DNA from: Candidatus Poribacteria bacterium
Lineage (GTDB): Bacteria > Poribacteria > WGA-4E > WGA-3G
NCBI GenBank assembly: GCA_028824125.1
Contig: JAPPES010000140.1
Coordinates: 176,796-209,425 of the forward strand
Direction of reading: 5' to 3'
DNA: 32,630 nucleotides
The position numbers were made by a program, and so were the translations under genes. The notes beneath the pieces were generated by a model that did no database searches, was not told where the DNA came from, and saw only the letters and a program-made list of their open reading frames with translations. Positions 8,821 to 16,701 of the stretch are shown here, one piece after another (position 1 is the stretch's first letter; each line of letters opens with the position of its first letter).

Positions 8821-9612
8821 CTACTGTGTAGAATCTGATGTTAAACAAGCAAATCCGTGTTTCTCGAAAATTTTAGTGGCACGAGATGTTTTTAAAAACG
8901 TAATAAATTGTTTCGCTAACTGTTTTTGTTCACTATCTTTCAGAACAACTGCAGGATATACTATAGGTTTGTGGGTTTCGTCAGGAAATTCATAAAGTAT
9001 TTTGACATTTTTGCTCAGTGTTACGTCTGTTTGATAAACAATCGCTACGTCAATATTTCCTGCACTGACATAAGCAAGTGTCGCTCGCACATCTGTCCCA
9101 AAGACTAACTTTGGCAGTATCTTTTTCCATAGGCCAAGTCGTCCCAAAGCCTCTTTTGCATAAGTGCCAGCAGGCACAATTTCAGGCTGCCCAATGGCAA
9201 TTCGCGAAACAGCATCATCAGCAAGTCTATCAACAGTTTCCACAGATAAAATAGCGTTTTTATGAGAAACAAGGACTAACCGATTTGACAAGATGTTGTG
9301 ACGACTATCTGTTTCAAGCATATCACGAGTTTCAAGCGCGGTAACTTGTTGAGGACTTGCTGAAATGAAAACATCTACCGATGCCCCTTTTTCAATTTGA
9401 CGTTGCAGCGTTGAAGATGCCGCAAAATTATAACTAACCTTAACACCTTGCTTCGCAGTAAACTGCCTACCTATTTCAGTCAAAGCATCTGTCAAACTCA
9501 TTGCACCAAAAACTCTTAACTCAGGGTTTTTATGTCTATTTCCACATCCCAGAAATTCTGTAAAAATAAACAAAAACACAAAAAAAGTGTAAAATTTAGC
9601 GTTTTGAAACAT
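8821..9612 (-). CDS. modA: Molybdate-binding lipoprotein ModA
   Basis: A 263-residue substrate-binding protein with a lipoprotein signal (EFLGC, cysteine about residue 23). The mature part is typical of ModA: VFGAMSLTDALTEIGRQF, YNFAASSTLQRQIEKGASVDVFISAS, RLVLVSHKN, a GQPEIVPAGTYAKEALGRLG block, and DVAIVYQTDV near the end. The family binds molybdate or tungstate oxyanions outside the inner membrane and hands them to ModB. It is first in a modAB operon, driven by a perfect-consensus promoter about 30 nt upstream of the ATG. Confidence 0.94.
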   Translation of the reverse strand: MFQNAKFYTFFVFLFIFTEFLGCGNRHKNPELRVFGAMSLTDALTEIGRQFTAKQGVKVSYNFAASSTLQRQIEKGASVDVFISASPQQVTALETRDMLETDSRHNILSNRLVLVSHKNAILSVETVDRLADDAVSRIAIGQPEIVPAGTYAKEALGRLGLWKKILPKLVFGTDVRATLAYVSAGNIDVAIVYQTDVTLSKNVKILYEFPDETHKPIVYPAVVLKDSEQKQLAKQFITFLKTSRATKIFEKHGFACLTSDSTQ

Positions 9613-9648
9613 AATGATTCAACCTAAATCGTGGGTTAACGCGAAAAA

Positions 9649-9677
9649 ATTATAACAAACATTTTAAGTTATGTCAA
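9649..9677 (-). promoter_or_regulatory. Consensus sigma-70 promoter of modAB
   Basis: Read on the minus strand, TTGACA (9672-9677) and TATAAT (9649-9654) are separated by exactly 17 nt. Transcription should start near 9642, about 30 nt before the modA ATG. I saw no obvious ModE-type operator. Confidence 0.85.
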
Positions 9678-9785
9678 TTCCTGAATGGCTCTGAACCAAA
9701 ATGGCAAAATCTTGCATCCAGGACTTGCTTCTGCTATAATTACTCAAATTGCTACGGACAACGTGAGCTTGTAGCACAAACTGTA

Positions 9786-10008
9786 TGAAGATTAATTTAT
9801 TAATTCGGTAATTTTGGAAAACTCCAGCAGAATACGCCAAATCAACGGTAGCCTCCCCACACGCTATCGCTATGGGGCCCTTGCCATTGGGCGAATACGC
9901 GTATGGTATTCGCCATGATTCCCCGTATGGTATTCTGCATTGGTTAGGAAACCGCATCTACCGGGTTTGGGAAGACTTAGAATTACCGAAATATTTTCTT
10001 AATCTTCA
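9786..10008. repeat. TGAAGATTAA-type inverted-repeat element, copy A
   Basis: Bounded by TGAAGATTAA and TTAATCTTCA, with TTAATTCGGTAATT and its partial complement just inside. The core contains a GGCGAATAC / GTATTCGCC hairpin (9890-9914). It has no coding capacity. One of six related copies in the window, with copy B directly after it. Confidence 0.75.
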
Positions 10009-10040
10009 TTTAGTTTGTGCTTATGTGGAACGCAAACTGT

Positions 10041-10244
10041 GCGAAGAATTTTAAAAAATAGATTTGGTAATGTAGCGAGGTTAGGAAAAAATCAACGGTA
10101 TGAATGCCATTGGCGAATACGCCAAATCAACGGTATGAATGCGCGTATGGTATTCGCCATGATTCCCGCCTCGCCAGCAGCGGGGTACGCGTGTCACGTG
10201 TGTACCGAAACCGAAAAGGACCGAATTAATAACTTAATCTTCGG
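10041..10244. repeat. TGAAGATTAA-type inverted-repeat element, copy B
   Basis: A degenerate copy in which the left end reads GCGAAGAATT and the right end AACTTAATCTTCGG. The core shares ATCAACGGTATGAATG, ATGGTATTCGCCATGATTC and CCTCGCCAGCAGCGGGGTA with other copies. A partial arm of the TATAGTAAA family (10280-10300) follows, just before the amidohydrolase start. Confidence 0.65.
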
Positions 10245-10313
10245 ACAGTTTGCGGGACAAAGATTTTACCGAGCTCACGTTAATTATAGGTTTCACTATA
10301 AAGAGGTTAACTT

Positions 10314-11171
10314 ATGCATCCCTATTTTGACGTACATTGCCACATCGGCATGACAGTATCACGCGCGCCGGTTATTGGACAGAGTGTCGGACGGTGTCTG
10401 GCACGGATGGCTTCCGCAAACGTTATCGGAGCAATTCCGTGTCCGACAGCAGGCGGGCCGCAAGCGCGCGGTGTATTAGATACGCGCGCACAGAACGAGG
10501 TAATTGCAAATGCGTGTCGGAAGTACCCGGAACGTTTTCCCATCGGGCTTGGAATTGTAGAAGTTCGGCATGAACAAGCAGGCGTAGACGAACTTGACAG
10601 AGCAATGCAAGATGATGGTTTAGTCGGATTCGCGTGCCATCCGGCGTTATCCGGACATTCACTTGGTGGAGAATTATACGCATTCCTGGAAGTGGTAGCA
10701 ATGCACAACGGATTGTGTCTGCTACATCAGGCGGGTTCAACACAAAATATCGCTGCGTATGCACAAAGGTTCCCGACAATAACATTCATCATCGGGCATG
10801 TCTCAATGAACAAAGCAGGACACCTTGATGCAATTGCGCACTGCGGGAAACATGAAAATATATGGTTTGATGTTGCGCAAAAGCCTGAAGGAGATGAAAG
10901 TTGGGACTTAGTACACCTTGTCAATAACCTCGGTAACGATAGAATTATGTTCGGCAGTGATCTTCCCTACTACGATTTTCGCCTTGTTCAAGCACAGATT
11001 GAATCTGCACACCTTGATGATGACACAAAGGAACGGATTGCATATCAAAATGCTGTACGGTTAGTTCAGCAATTCCAACCAGACTGGAACCCAACGTTAA
11101 CTCCGATTACACCCCCGCAGATTTACTCTGAGACTGAGATGTGGGATGCAAATGGTGCAAGATTAAAGTAG
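10314..11171 (+). CDS. Amidohydrolase family 2 (TIM-barrel metal-dependent hydrolase)
   Basis: A 285-residue cytoplasmic protein. The metal-binding HxH is in FDVHCHIG (residues 5-12). Further conserved positions are FACHPAL, LLHQAG, FIIGHVSMN and the C-terminal IMFGSDLPYYD, where the aspartate is the expected metal ligand. This is the amidohydrolase-2 pattern, whose members hydrolyse or decarboxylate varied substrates, so the substrate cannot be named. A GAGG site lies 7 nt before the ATG. The gene stands alone on the plus strand between two minus-strand operons, converging on the ABC-2 permease gene. A repeat arm ends 13 nt upstream of the start and may contribute to its promoter. Confidence 0.88.
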   Translation: MHPYFDVHCHIGMTVSRAPVIGQSVGRCLARMASANVIGAIPCPTAGGPQARGVLDTRAQNEVIANACRKYPERFPIGLGIVEVRHEQAGVDELDRAMQDDGLVGFACHPALSGHSLGGELYAFLEVVAMHNGLCLLHQAGSTQNIAAYAQRFPTITFIIGHVSMNKAGHLDAIAHCGKHENIWFDVAQKPEGDESWDLVHLVNNLGNDRIMFGSDLPYYDFRLVQAQIESAHLDDDTKERIAYQNAVRLVQQFQPDWNPTLTPITPPQIYSETEMWDANGARLK

Positions 11172-11193
11172 ATATAGATGGGATAATGTAGGA

Positions 11194-12054
11194 CTATTTA
11201 ACAATTGATACTGCCCGTATCCGATGGCGGAGAACAAGGATACATGCAGCAGTCAAAGCAGCTAATAAGAGGAGTGACCAAGACCAATGTATATTATAGC
11301 TGCTTTCTAAACCAAAGAGCGCATTTCCAAGACGATCAAAATTAGTCCAGACCGAAACTAAAGCTACTGTGCTACTCGGGATCACCTCTTTAAGAATGAG
11401 ATGGATGACAGGCAATCCAAACCAAACAGCGCAAAAACCGATCGTCGCATAGCGAGAATTTGTGGTGAGCGATGAGAAAAACAACATTAATAGACTGGTA
11501 ATGATAGTGATTATCAATGAATAGATGATGATAGGTAAGGGTAGCCAATAATTTTCTTTAAGAAAGGGTGTATCGGTTAACAACACATGCTCAAGAAATA
11601 GTAATAGTCCAGGGATTAACGTCATACAGAAAAGCAAACTACCAATCACAATAAATTTCCCGATAAGGTAATCTACCCATGAAATCGGTTTAGAGAGATA
11701 GAGCGAAAGCGCGTTATGTTTTAGATCATTAGCAATTAACCCTGCCCCTCCGAAAATAACGACTAACGCAACCAAAAACGCAGACGGAAACGTTTCAAGC
11801 CTGAATAGAAATCCCTGAAAAAAACCGCTATCAATATCAAATTCAGTAGGTACATGTGGAAGGATATTAAAAATATAAATAAAGATTCCGTAGGACAGAA
11901 TATAAATTACCGGTGGAAGCGCAACAATTAATCGGACGATTTTGCGTTGCGCAAGCAGTTTCAGTTCTGCTTTCGCAATAACCCACCACCGTGTGTGATT
12001 GCGAGGTTTCAGTGTGCCTTCCCAATGGCGATAGTCTTGTGTGTGAATAGGCAT
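11194..12054 (-). CDS. ABC-2 type transporter permease
   Basis: A 286-residue integral membrane protein with about six TM helices. The pattern is that of ABC-2 permeases: a cytoplasmic N-terminus with WWVIAKAELKLLAQRKIVR, then the conserved VVIFGGAGLIANDLKHNALSLYLSKPISWVDYLIGKF block, in which the YLSKPISW coupling segment is characteristic. It should form the membrane part of an exporter or an envelope-acting ABC complex. Its partner ATPase is not adjacent. It begins 2 nt after the stop of the lipoprotein gene at 12057, so the two are almost certainly co-transcribed. The ribosome site is weak, consistent with translational coupling. Confidence 0.85.
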   Translation of the reverse strand: MPIHTQDYRHWEGTLKPRNHTRWWVIAKAELKLLAQRKIVRLIVALPPVIYILSYGIFIYIFNILPHVPTEFDIDSGFFQGFLFRLETFPSAFLVALVVIFGGAGLIANDLKHNALSLYLSKPISWVDYLIGKFIVIGSLLFCMTLIPGLLLFLEHVLLTDTPFLKENYWLPLPIIIYSLIITIITSLLMLFFSSLTTNSRYATIGFCAVWFGLPVIHLILKEVIPSSTVALVSVWTNFDRLGNALFGLESSYNIHWSWSLLLLAALTAACILVLRHRIRAVSIVK

Positions 12055-12056
12055 TG

Positions 12057-12560
12057 TTATTTCTTATAAATAGCAGTTCTTTCTATGGTATCCGTAAAAG
12101 GTCCCTGTTTTTCGGTTTGGACTTCAACTGTAATAACGCCTAAATATGTATCGCGTTCAGGGTCTTCTTCAATGAACCTGCGCGGAATTTCTGCGCTCAG
12201 GAGTCTATCAAAACTATTCGGTTCTTGTGACCATCGGACATGGTATAATCTTCCATCGTAAACCATCCGATGTTTCTTACCATCCCGCATAGAGTAGACT
12301 TGTACGTTGGTGGTAAAATCAGTTTCTGAAATAGTGCTAACACCAACGTTTGGACTGAGAATGCTCTGGCTCCATATAAGAGGGGTTCCATGTCTATCAA
12401 GCAGATAAATCCTGATGTCTATCCGATCTATACGTGGATCGGATAGAACCTGAATGCCCTCAAAATTTTGGATTTCCCCGCTTCCGCATGCAAGCAACGC
12501 ACTTACGCAGATGCCTACGAGCATAGTTCTCCGTAATTGCAGTTTCATCTGTCTCATCAT
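12057..12560 (-). CDS. Hypothetical lipoprotein paired with ABC-2 permease
   Basis: From the ATG at 12560 this is 167 residues; an ATG at 12548 or a TTG at 12578 are other possible starts. The N-terminus has a basic stretch (MKLQLRR), a hydrophobic core and the lipobox LLAC, so it is a predicted lipoprotein. The body is beta-rich with no domain I recognise (IDIRIYLLDRHGTPLIW, VYDGRLYHVRW, ERDTYLGVITVEVQT). Placement directly before the permease suggests it works with that transporter. A strong promoter lies at 12649-12678. Confidence 0.75.
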   Translation of the reverse strand: MMRQMKLQLRRTMLVGICVSALLACGSGEIQNFEGIQVLSDPRIDRIDIRIYLLDRHGTPLIWSQSILSPNVGVSTISETDFTTNVQVYSMRDGKKHRMVYDGRLYHVRWSQEPNSFDRLLSAEIPRRFIEEDPERDTYLGVITVEVQTEKQGPFTDTIERTAIYKK

Positions 12561-12648
12561 TATATCAAGTTTACCCAATCTGTAGAGCGAGGTCTCTGTG
12601 CCTCACCGAATTTATCTCGTCGGAAATCCCAAAATAAGGTTAATTGGT

Positions 12649-12678
12649 ATTATACTCTTTTTACAGAACGGGTGTCAA
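12649..12678 (-). promoter_or_regulatory. Sigma-70 promoter of lipoprotein/ABC-2 permease operon
   Basis: On the minus strand, TTGACA (12673-12678) and TATAAT (12649-12654) are separated by 18 nt. The leader to the first ATG is about 80 nt. Confidence 0.78.
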
Positions 12679-12690
12679 TCTTAAATATGC

Positions 12691-12718
12691 TTGTATCTAC
12701 TTTTCATAATGATATAAT
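12691..12718 (+). promoter_or_regulatory. Possible sigma-70 promoter for the 54-aa membrane protein
   Basis: TTGTAT (12691-12696) and TATAAT (12713-12718) with a 16-nt spacer, on the plus strand about 145 nt upstream of the small gene. It is divergent from, and close to, the promoter at 12649-12678. Confidence 0.45.
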
Positions 12719-12862
12719 GATTATTATCAAAACTACAAAAAGATAACTTACGCATTTTGTCTGTTTTCAAGTGTTACAGTGTTCAATCACAATTTATTGT
12801 GTGTTTTCTGTTGTCCCAACCTCAAATTACGAAAATCCTGTTGGAATTAGGAAGGAGAAATC

Positions 12863-13027
12863 ATGCGGTTTTTTCGGGTAATTGTTATCTGTTTTCTTAT
12901 ATTGGTGGCTTTTGTCCGTTTCATAGAAGATGGTCTGTTTCTTCACTTCATAATAACAATTTATGGAGGGTTCTTTTTATTGATTCTTGACGAAGCACTC
13001 AATTTTCTAAAGAAGAAATTTGGATGA
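12863..13027 (+). CDS. Small membrane protein, 54 residues
   Basis: A short frame with a strong ribosome site (AAGGAG, 5 nt spacing) before ATG and a TGA at 13025-13027. The protein begins MRFFRVIVICFLILVAFVRF and consists of two hydrophobic helices (about 4-20 and 27-43), separated by a short polar turn (EDG), and a basic C-terminal tail (NFLKKKFG). It has the appearance of a two-TM inner-membrane microprotein. Function is unknown. It lies between the lipoprotein/permease promoter and the terminator shared with the convergent four-gene cassette. Support is the ribosome site, a plausible promoter and membrane-like composition. Confidence 0.6.
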   Translation: MRFFRVIVICFLILVAFVRFIEDGLFLHFIITIYGGFFLLILDEALNFLKKKFG

Positions 13028-13053
13028 TAACATCACTACCATCTGAAAAGCAA

Positions 13054-13078
13054 AAGGGCGGTCATAAACACCGCCCTT
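13054..13078 (-). terminator. Rho-independent terminator after the four-gene cassette
   Basis: AAGGGCGGT and ACCGCCCTT form a perfect 9-bp stem with a 7-nt loop. On the minus strand the stem is followed by TTGCTTTTC, a moderate T-rich tract. It lies 28 nt past the stop of the 13106 gene, between two convergent genes, so it may work in both directions. Confidence 0.75.
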
Positions 13079-13105
13079 CGTATACAGAGAAACGCCCATC
13101 CGGTT

Positions 13106-14155
13106 TTACCGATCATCGGTAGGTGGTGAGGAGGCGTTTTCAATTTGTTTACGGGGTTTAATGATTACTCGAGTTTCAACCTTAGGATTACCTTTACCTG
13201 GAACAACCAGAATTAACGGTTCTTTTTGGTTTTTGAGTTTGTTTTCTGCGTCGTTAATTTCAACCCACTCGGGTTGATTTGATGGTTTTTTCATGTGCCA
13301 ACCGGATTGACGTGTGCCATCAGAAATGGCAGCTAATTGTTCATCTTGTGTTTTTGTTGGATCGTCAAGAAGTTTAAAGTCAATCTTACGAAACATGATG
13401 ATGTTGCGTGGGAGATCAATCCCAGTTCGGGTATTTCGCAATTTGGGGAGCACCTCAACTTTTTCATTAACATTGCTCATCCTGTCAACTACTCTAACTG
13501 TTGTCTCTGTTGCATCCGGCATGGCACCGTAGGTCAATCGAATTTGCCAATTCTTTAGGTTGATACGGCTTTTTGTTGTGTTATAGAGTCTAATCAAGAC
13601 AGTATCACGATTTCCTTGGACTGCCTCCGTAAAGATAACGTTGTTTCCATCCAGCTGTTTAATCAATTCTTCCTGTAGTGCAACATCATCTATTGGCGGC
13701 TGTTTAATTAATTCTTCCTGTAGTGTAACATCATCTACTGGCGTTTGAATTTTAAATGTAAACCCTACTTTAACATCTGCATGTTTTGCAGCATCCACTA
13801 TATTAACTGCAGGGTTTACTTTGATTTGTCGAATAACAAGGGCCTTAGAGTTAACAATAGAATCCAAAGGTTTTAGCAATTCAATCGTTACACCCTTAGT
13901 AGCGGCGGTTTTGTCTGTTTGTTTTACAGATAAAGCATTCGTAAGTCTCTTTGTTTCATCATCGGTTAGACCTATATGTCTGGAGAGATCTAACATTATC
14001 GTAGTTCCGCCATCAATATGATGTGGCAACATAATGTTCTTTGTTATAGAGTTCTCTTTCGGCTTTTTTTGTGCGAAATTTGCTGTAGGGATACACAAAC
14101 CTATCATCAGTAAAGCAATGGCACCGATTACCGTGAATGTGACTTTGAATTTCAT
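13106..14155 (-). CDS. Secreted hypothetical protein with lamin-tail-like segment
   Basis: A 349-residue protein with a signal peptide (hydrophobic about 8-25, cleavage near NFAQ). The middle contains a tandem duplication of 15 residues (two copies of DDV(T/A)LQEELIKQ). A beta-rich segment, VLIRLYNTTKSRINLKNWQIRLTY, resembles the start of lamin-tail domains, in which a pattern like NLKGW is typical. The C-terminal part ends in a short basic and proline-rich tail. I cannot assign a function. It is the last gene of a tightly packed cassette, with an AAGGAG site 9 nt before the ATG and a terminator after the stop. Confidence 0.75.
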   Translation of the reverse strand: MKFKVTFTVIGAIALLMIGLCIPTANFAQKKPKENSITKNIMLPHHIDGGTTIMLDLSRHIGLTDDETKRLTNALSVKQTDKTAATKGVTIELLKPLDSIVNSKALVIRQIKVNPAVNIVDAAKHADVKVGFTFKIQTPVDDVTLQEELIKQPPIDDVALQEELIKQLDGNNVIFTEAVQGNRDTVLIRLYNTTKSRINLKNWQIRLTYGAMPDATETTVRVVDRMSNVNEKVEVLPKLRNTRTGIDLPRNIIMFRKIDFKLLDDPTKTQDEQLAAISDGTRQSGWHMKKPSNQPEWVEINDAENKLKNQKEPLILVVPGKGNPKVETRVIIKPRKQIENASSPPTDDR

Positions 14156-14176
14156 GATATATATCTCCTTTAAAAA

Positions 14177-14446
14177 TTATACTTCATTTTCTTTTAGAGT
14201 TATCTTAAACTTATTGACATCCCATGGCAATTTTCCTTCAGTGTGTGCCTTGCGTAATGATGCAAAGACTTTCTCCGCAATTTCAAATGTGGGAAATGTT
14301 CCGATGATAGCTGCCAGAGAACGATCTACCGTATTAACTACAACTAATTGAGCGTATAGTAATCCTTGCCGCGTCCTTATAGAAACACCTTTACCGTCAC
14401 GCATTCTTGCGCTTATCATTTTATAGTCTTCAGTTATGATGTCCAT
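14177..14446 (-). CDS. Hypothetical 89-residue protein
   Basis: A small soluble protein with no signal peptide. It reads as a compact alpha/beta fold: short strands (GVSIRTRQGLLYAQLVVVN), a central SLAAIIGTFPTFEIAEKVFASLRKAH helix and a C-terminal strand. I recognise no family. A GAGG site lies 9 nt upstream of the ATG. The gaps to its neighbours are 11 and 21 nt, which supports it as a real gene in the cassette. Confidence 0.65.
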   Translation of the reverse strand: MDIITEDYKMISARMRDGKGVSIRTRQGLLYAQLVVVNTVDRSLAAIIGTFPTFEIAEKVFASLRKAHTEGKLPWDVNKFKITLKENEV

Positions 14447-14457
14447 AGTTGTTTACC

Positions 14458-14793
14458 TCAAAACTTATTGTCCAAAGAATAACTTGCAGCACCAATAACA
14501 GCACCAGAGATAGTCCCAGTAATTGCCACCCACCACTTTATCAACGATTTCCAGTCATTTTCAATCCGAGTCATTCTGCTATCGTTTGTCTTAAGCTGAT
14601 CCTGAATCGTCTTTATATGCTCAATTGCCTTTAAGTCGCTTTCAATTCTATCCATTCTTTCACTGTATTGTATGAGCATTGTCTGAATATTCCGGATCCG
14701 CTCGTTAACAACTGCTCTATTTACAAGAAATTCAGAATTCAGGTCTGTTAACCCACCTTGCTCTTCTTGATAGTCTGACGGTCCAATTAGCAT
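14458..14793 (-). CDS. Coiled-coil protein with C-terminal membrane helix
   Basis: A 111-residue protein. Residues about 25-80 show heptad-like spacing (IRNIQTMLIQYSERMDRIESDLKAIEHIK...) predicted to form a coiled coil. A single hydrophobic segment (WWVAITGTISGAVIGAASY, about 87-105) lies at the C-terminus. The layout resembles XhlA-type haemolysin/holin-associated proteins and small phage-derived membrane anchors, but similarity is only in architecture. A GGAGG site 8 nt before the ATG sits in the 12-nt gap after the TPR gene. Confidence 0.68.
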   Translation of the reverse strand: MLIGPSDYQEEQGGLTDLNSEFLVNRAVVNERIRNIQTMLIQYSERMDRIESDLKAIEHIKTIQDQLKTNDSRMTRIENDWKSLIKWWVAITGTISGAVIGAASYSLDNKF

Positions 14794-14805
14794 TGGCGTA
14801 TCCTC

Positions 14806-15984
14806 CTAACTACTTCCTAATCGTTTTAAGAGATCCTCAATCTTGGACTGAAATTTTACATCATTTTTCGCCAGATTCAAGGCACTGAGCATATCTTGTT
14901 TTCCATCCTCATGCCTACCTAGTAATACTTTCGCAACTCCTCGATTAGTATAGTATGATGGTCTGTTAGGATCAATATTGATAGCCATATCAAAGTCGGT
15001 AATGGCTTGATCATGTTGGTTTAATTGCCCTCTGGCAGTTCCTCGGTTGTTGTAAAAACTTGCAGTATCAGGTTGTATAAGGATTGCCTCATTAAAATCT
15101 TCAATAGCATCCTCAAATTTGCCTAACGTAACTTTCGTATTACCTCGATTATTGTAAGCATGGGCATCAGACGGATCAAGCTGGATGGCTTTATCATAAT
15201 CTAACATAGCTTCCTCCAATCTATTTAATTCAACATTTACATTACCCCGATTGCTATAGATTTCTGGAAGATTAGGTTCCATGCGAAGCACTACATCATA
15301 ATCCTCGATTGCCTCCTCAAACTTACCTAGTTTAGCTTTGGCATTACCTCGATTGTTGTAAACAGGCACAAAATCTGGCCGTATCTTGATTGCTGCATTA
15401 AAATTCTCAATAGCTTCTTCTAATAGACCGAGTTTAATCTTGGCAAGTCCTCGATTGTTGTATGCTGGTACAAAATCAGGTTGCAAATTGATCGCTGCGT
15501 CAAAATCTTTAATAGCTTCTTCTAACCGTTCCAATGCCATCTTTGCATTACCTCGATTGTTGTATGCATTGATGTCATCTGGACTGATCTTTATTGCTTC
15601 GTCAAAATCAGCAATCGCTTCATCAAATTTACCCAAATCAGCTTTCACATCACCCCGATTGTGGTAGGCAGCCGCTAAATTGGGCTGTATGCGGAGTGCC
15701 GAATCAAAATCAGCAATCGCAGATTCATATTGACCTGACTTAAACTTCGCAAGTCCACGATTACAGTAGATAAGTGCCTCGTTAGGTTGAATTCGGAGTG
15801 CCGAATCAAAATCAGCAATCGCAGATTCTAATTCCCCAAGTTGAGCTTTTCGGATTGCTCTCGCGTTGTAGAATGTAGCATCATGTTCAATTGCGGGAGA
15901 GACGGGTGATTGAGGGACAGTTGATTGCGATTTATTACGACTTTCCGTATTTCCTAAATCGTAATAGGTGCTATGAATACCCAT
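14806..15984 (-). CDS. TPR-repeat protein (ten repeats)
   Basis: A 392-residue soluble protein. After a polar, Ser/Pro-rich N-terminus (about 1-35) come ten consecutive 34-residue TPR units with the consensus YNNRGNAKxxLGKFEEAIxDFDxAIxIxPD, then a short capping helix. TPR superhelices mediate protein-protein contacts. No enzyme or membrane domain is visible. The repeats are strikingly similar at DNA level. It is the first gene of the four-gene cassette, with an AGAGG site 6 nt before the ATG and a plausible promoter at 16048-16076. Confidence 0.9.
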   Translation of the reverse strand: MGIHSTYYDLGNTESRNKSQSTVPQSPVSPAIEHDATFYNARAIRKAQLGELESAIADFDSALRIQPNEALIYCNRGLAKFKSGQYESAIADFDSALRIQPNLAAAYHNRGDVKADLGKFDEAIADFDEAIKISPDDINAYNNRGNAKMALERLEEAIKDFDAAINLQPDFVPAYNNRGLAKIKLGLLEEAIENFNAAIKIRPDFVPVYNNRGNAKAKLGKFEEAIEDYDVVLRMEPNLPEIYSNRGNVNVELNRLEEAMLDYDKAIQLDPSDAHAYNNRGNTKVTLGKFEDAIEDFNEAILIQPDTASFYNNRGTARGQLNQHDQAITDFDMAINIDPNRPSYYTNRGVAKVLLGRHEDGKQDMLSALNLAKNDVKFQSKIEDLLKRLGSS

Positions 15985-16047
15985 GGTAATCCTCTCTTAC
16001 TTTGCATTGTGCCACCTGAACTAGCTAATAAACTAACGACTAATGAA

Positions 16048-16076
16048 AGTATATCACAAAAACCCAAAAAATACAA
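16048..16076 (-). promoter_or_regulatory. Possible sigma-70 promoter of the four-gene TPR cassette
   Basis: Minus strand: TTGTAT (16071-16076) and TATACT (16048-16053) with a 17-nt spacer, about 64 nt upstream of the TPR start codon. Promoter quality is moderate but the placement is right. Confidence 0.55.
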
Positions 16077-16261
16077 ATTCTTCTTTATGTTTTAATGTCA
16101 CGATATTGTTTTAATAAAATTCGGATTTTATGCTTCAAAATTATCAATGAGATATCGATTAAAATTATAACATTTCTTCTTTCTGAAATTCAGGATAGAG
16201 AAAGAATGCATGAATAAACATATTATCCTAACGCTTCCATTTTGCAAGATTTAAGGCGATA

Positions 16262-16336
16262 CTATCCAGGAATGCCTTCCATACGTGCCTGAACCCACGT
16301 TTTGTATTCCGGATGCGTAAAATCTAAAGCTGATAT
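16262..16336 (-). pseudogene. Possible 3' gene remnant
   Basis: About 24 codons read like the natural end of a protein: ISALDFTHPEYKTWVQARME, then GIPG and a stop at 16262-16264. The frame is closed by an upstream TGA, and nothing further upstream continues it. It may be the tail of a gene otherwise lost. Evidence is only the protein-like composition. Confidence 0.25.
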
Positions 16337-16539
16337 TACTCAGAATGGCCTTGAACCTAATAATACCATTTCTATAAATTATTTTCTTTTTGAAATGAAA
16401 TGTCCGAGGCGACAAATGCCAAAAGCGCATTTGGCGTTGATTTGGCAATGAATTGCGCGACTACGAACAGACTATTTCTTTAAGAGAGGTTATTTTGAGA
16501 AATGGTATAATATATTTCTCTTTTGTAGCACAAACTGTA

Positions 16540-16694
16540 TGAAGATAAAAATAAATTGGGTAATTTGGCGAGGTTAGGAAGAAATCAAGAAATCAACGGT
16601 ATGAATCATGGCGAATACGCATAAGGTATTCACCATGATTCCCCGCCTCGCCAGCCAGCAGAAGGGTACAACTGCATTGGGCAAAAAATTAAGG
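16540..16694. repeat. TGAAGATTAA-type inverted-repeat element, copy C
   Basis: Starts TGAAGAT and has the core features GGCGAGGTTAGGAAG, AATCAACGGTATGAATCAT, a GGCGAATACGCATAAGGTATT hairpin with one mismatch and CCCCGCCTCGCCAGC. The right terminal arm is decayed. It lies just past the stop of the TPR/LamG gene. Confidence 0.65.
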
Positions 16695-16701
16695 TTGACA
16701 T

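Larger units (their letters stand above)
15985..16701. other. Intergenic region upstream of the TPR cassette
   Basis: These 717 bases contain the cassette promoter (16048-16076), a 3' gene remnant on the minus strand (16262-16336), a palindromic AT-rich segment and repeat copy C (16540-16694). No complete gene is supported. Confidence 0.6.

Noticed and set aside
16251..16448. 65-codon minus-strand frame in the gap before the TPR cassette
   Set aside because: No ribosome site and no protein-like pattern; only a different frame in the same stretch (16262-16336) looks like a gene tail.
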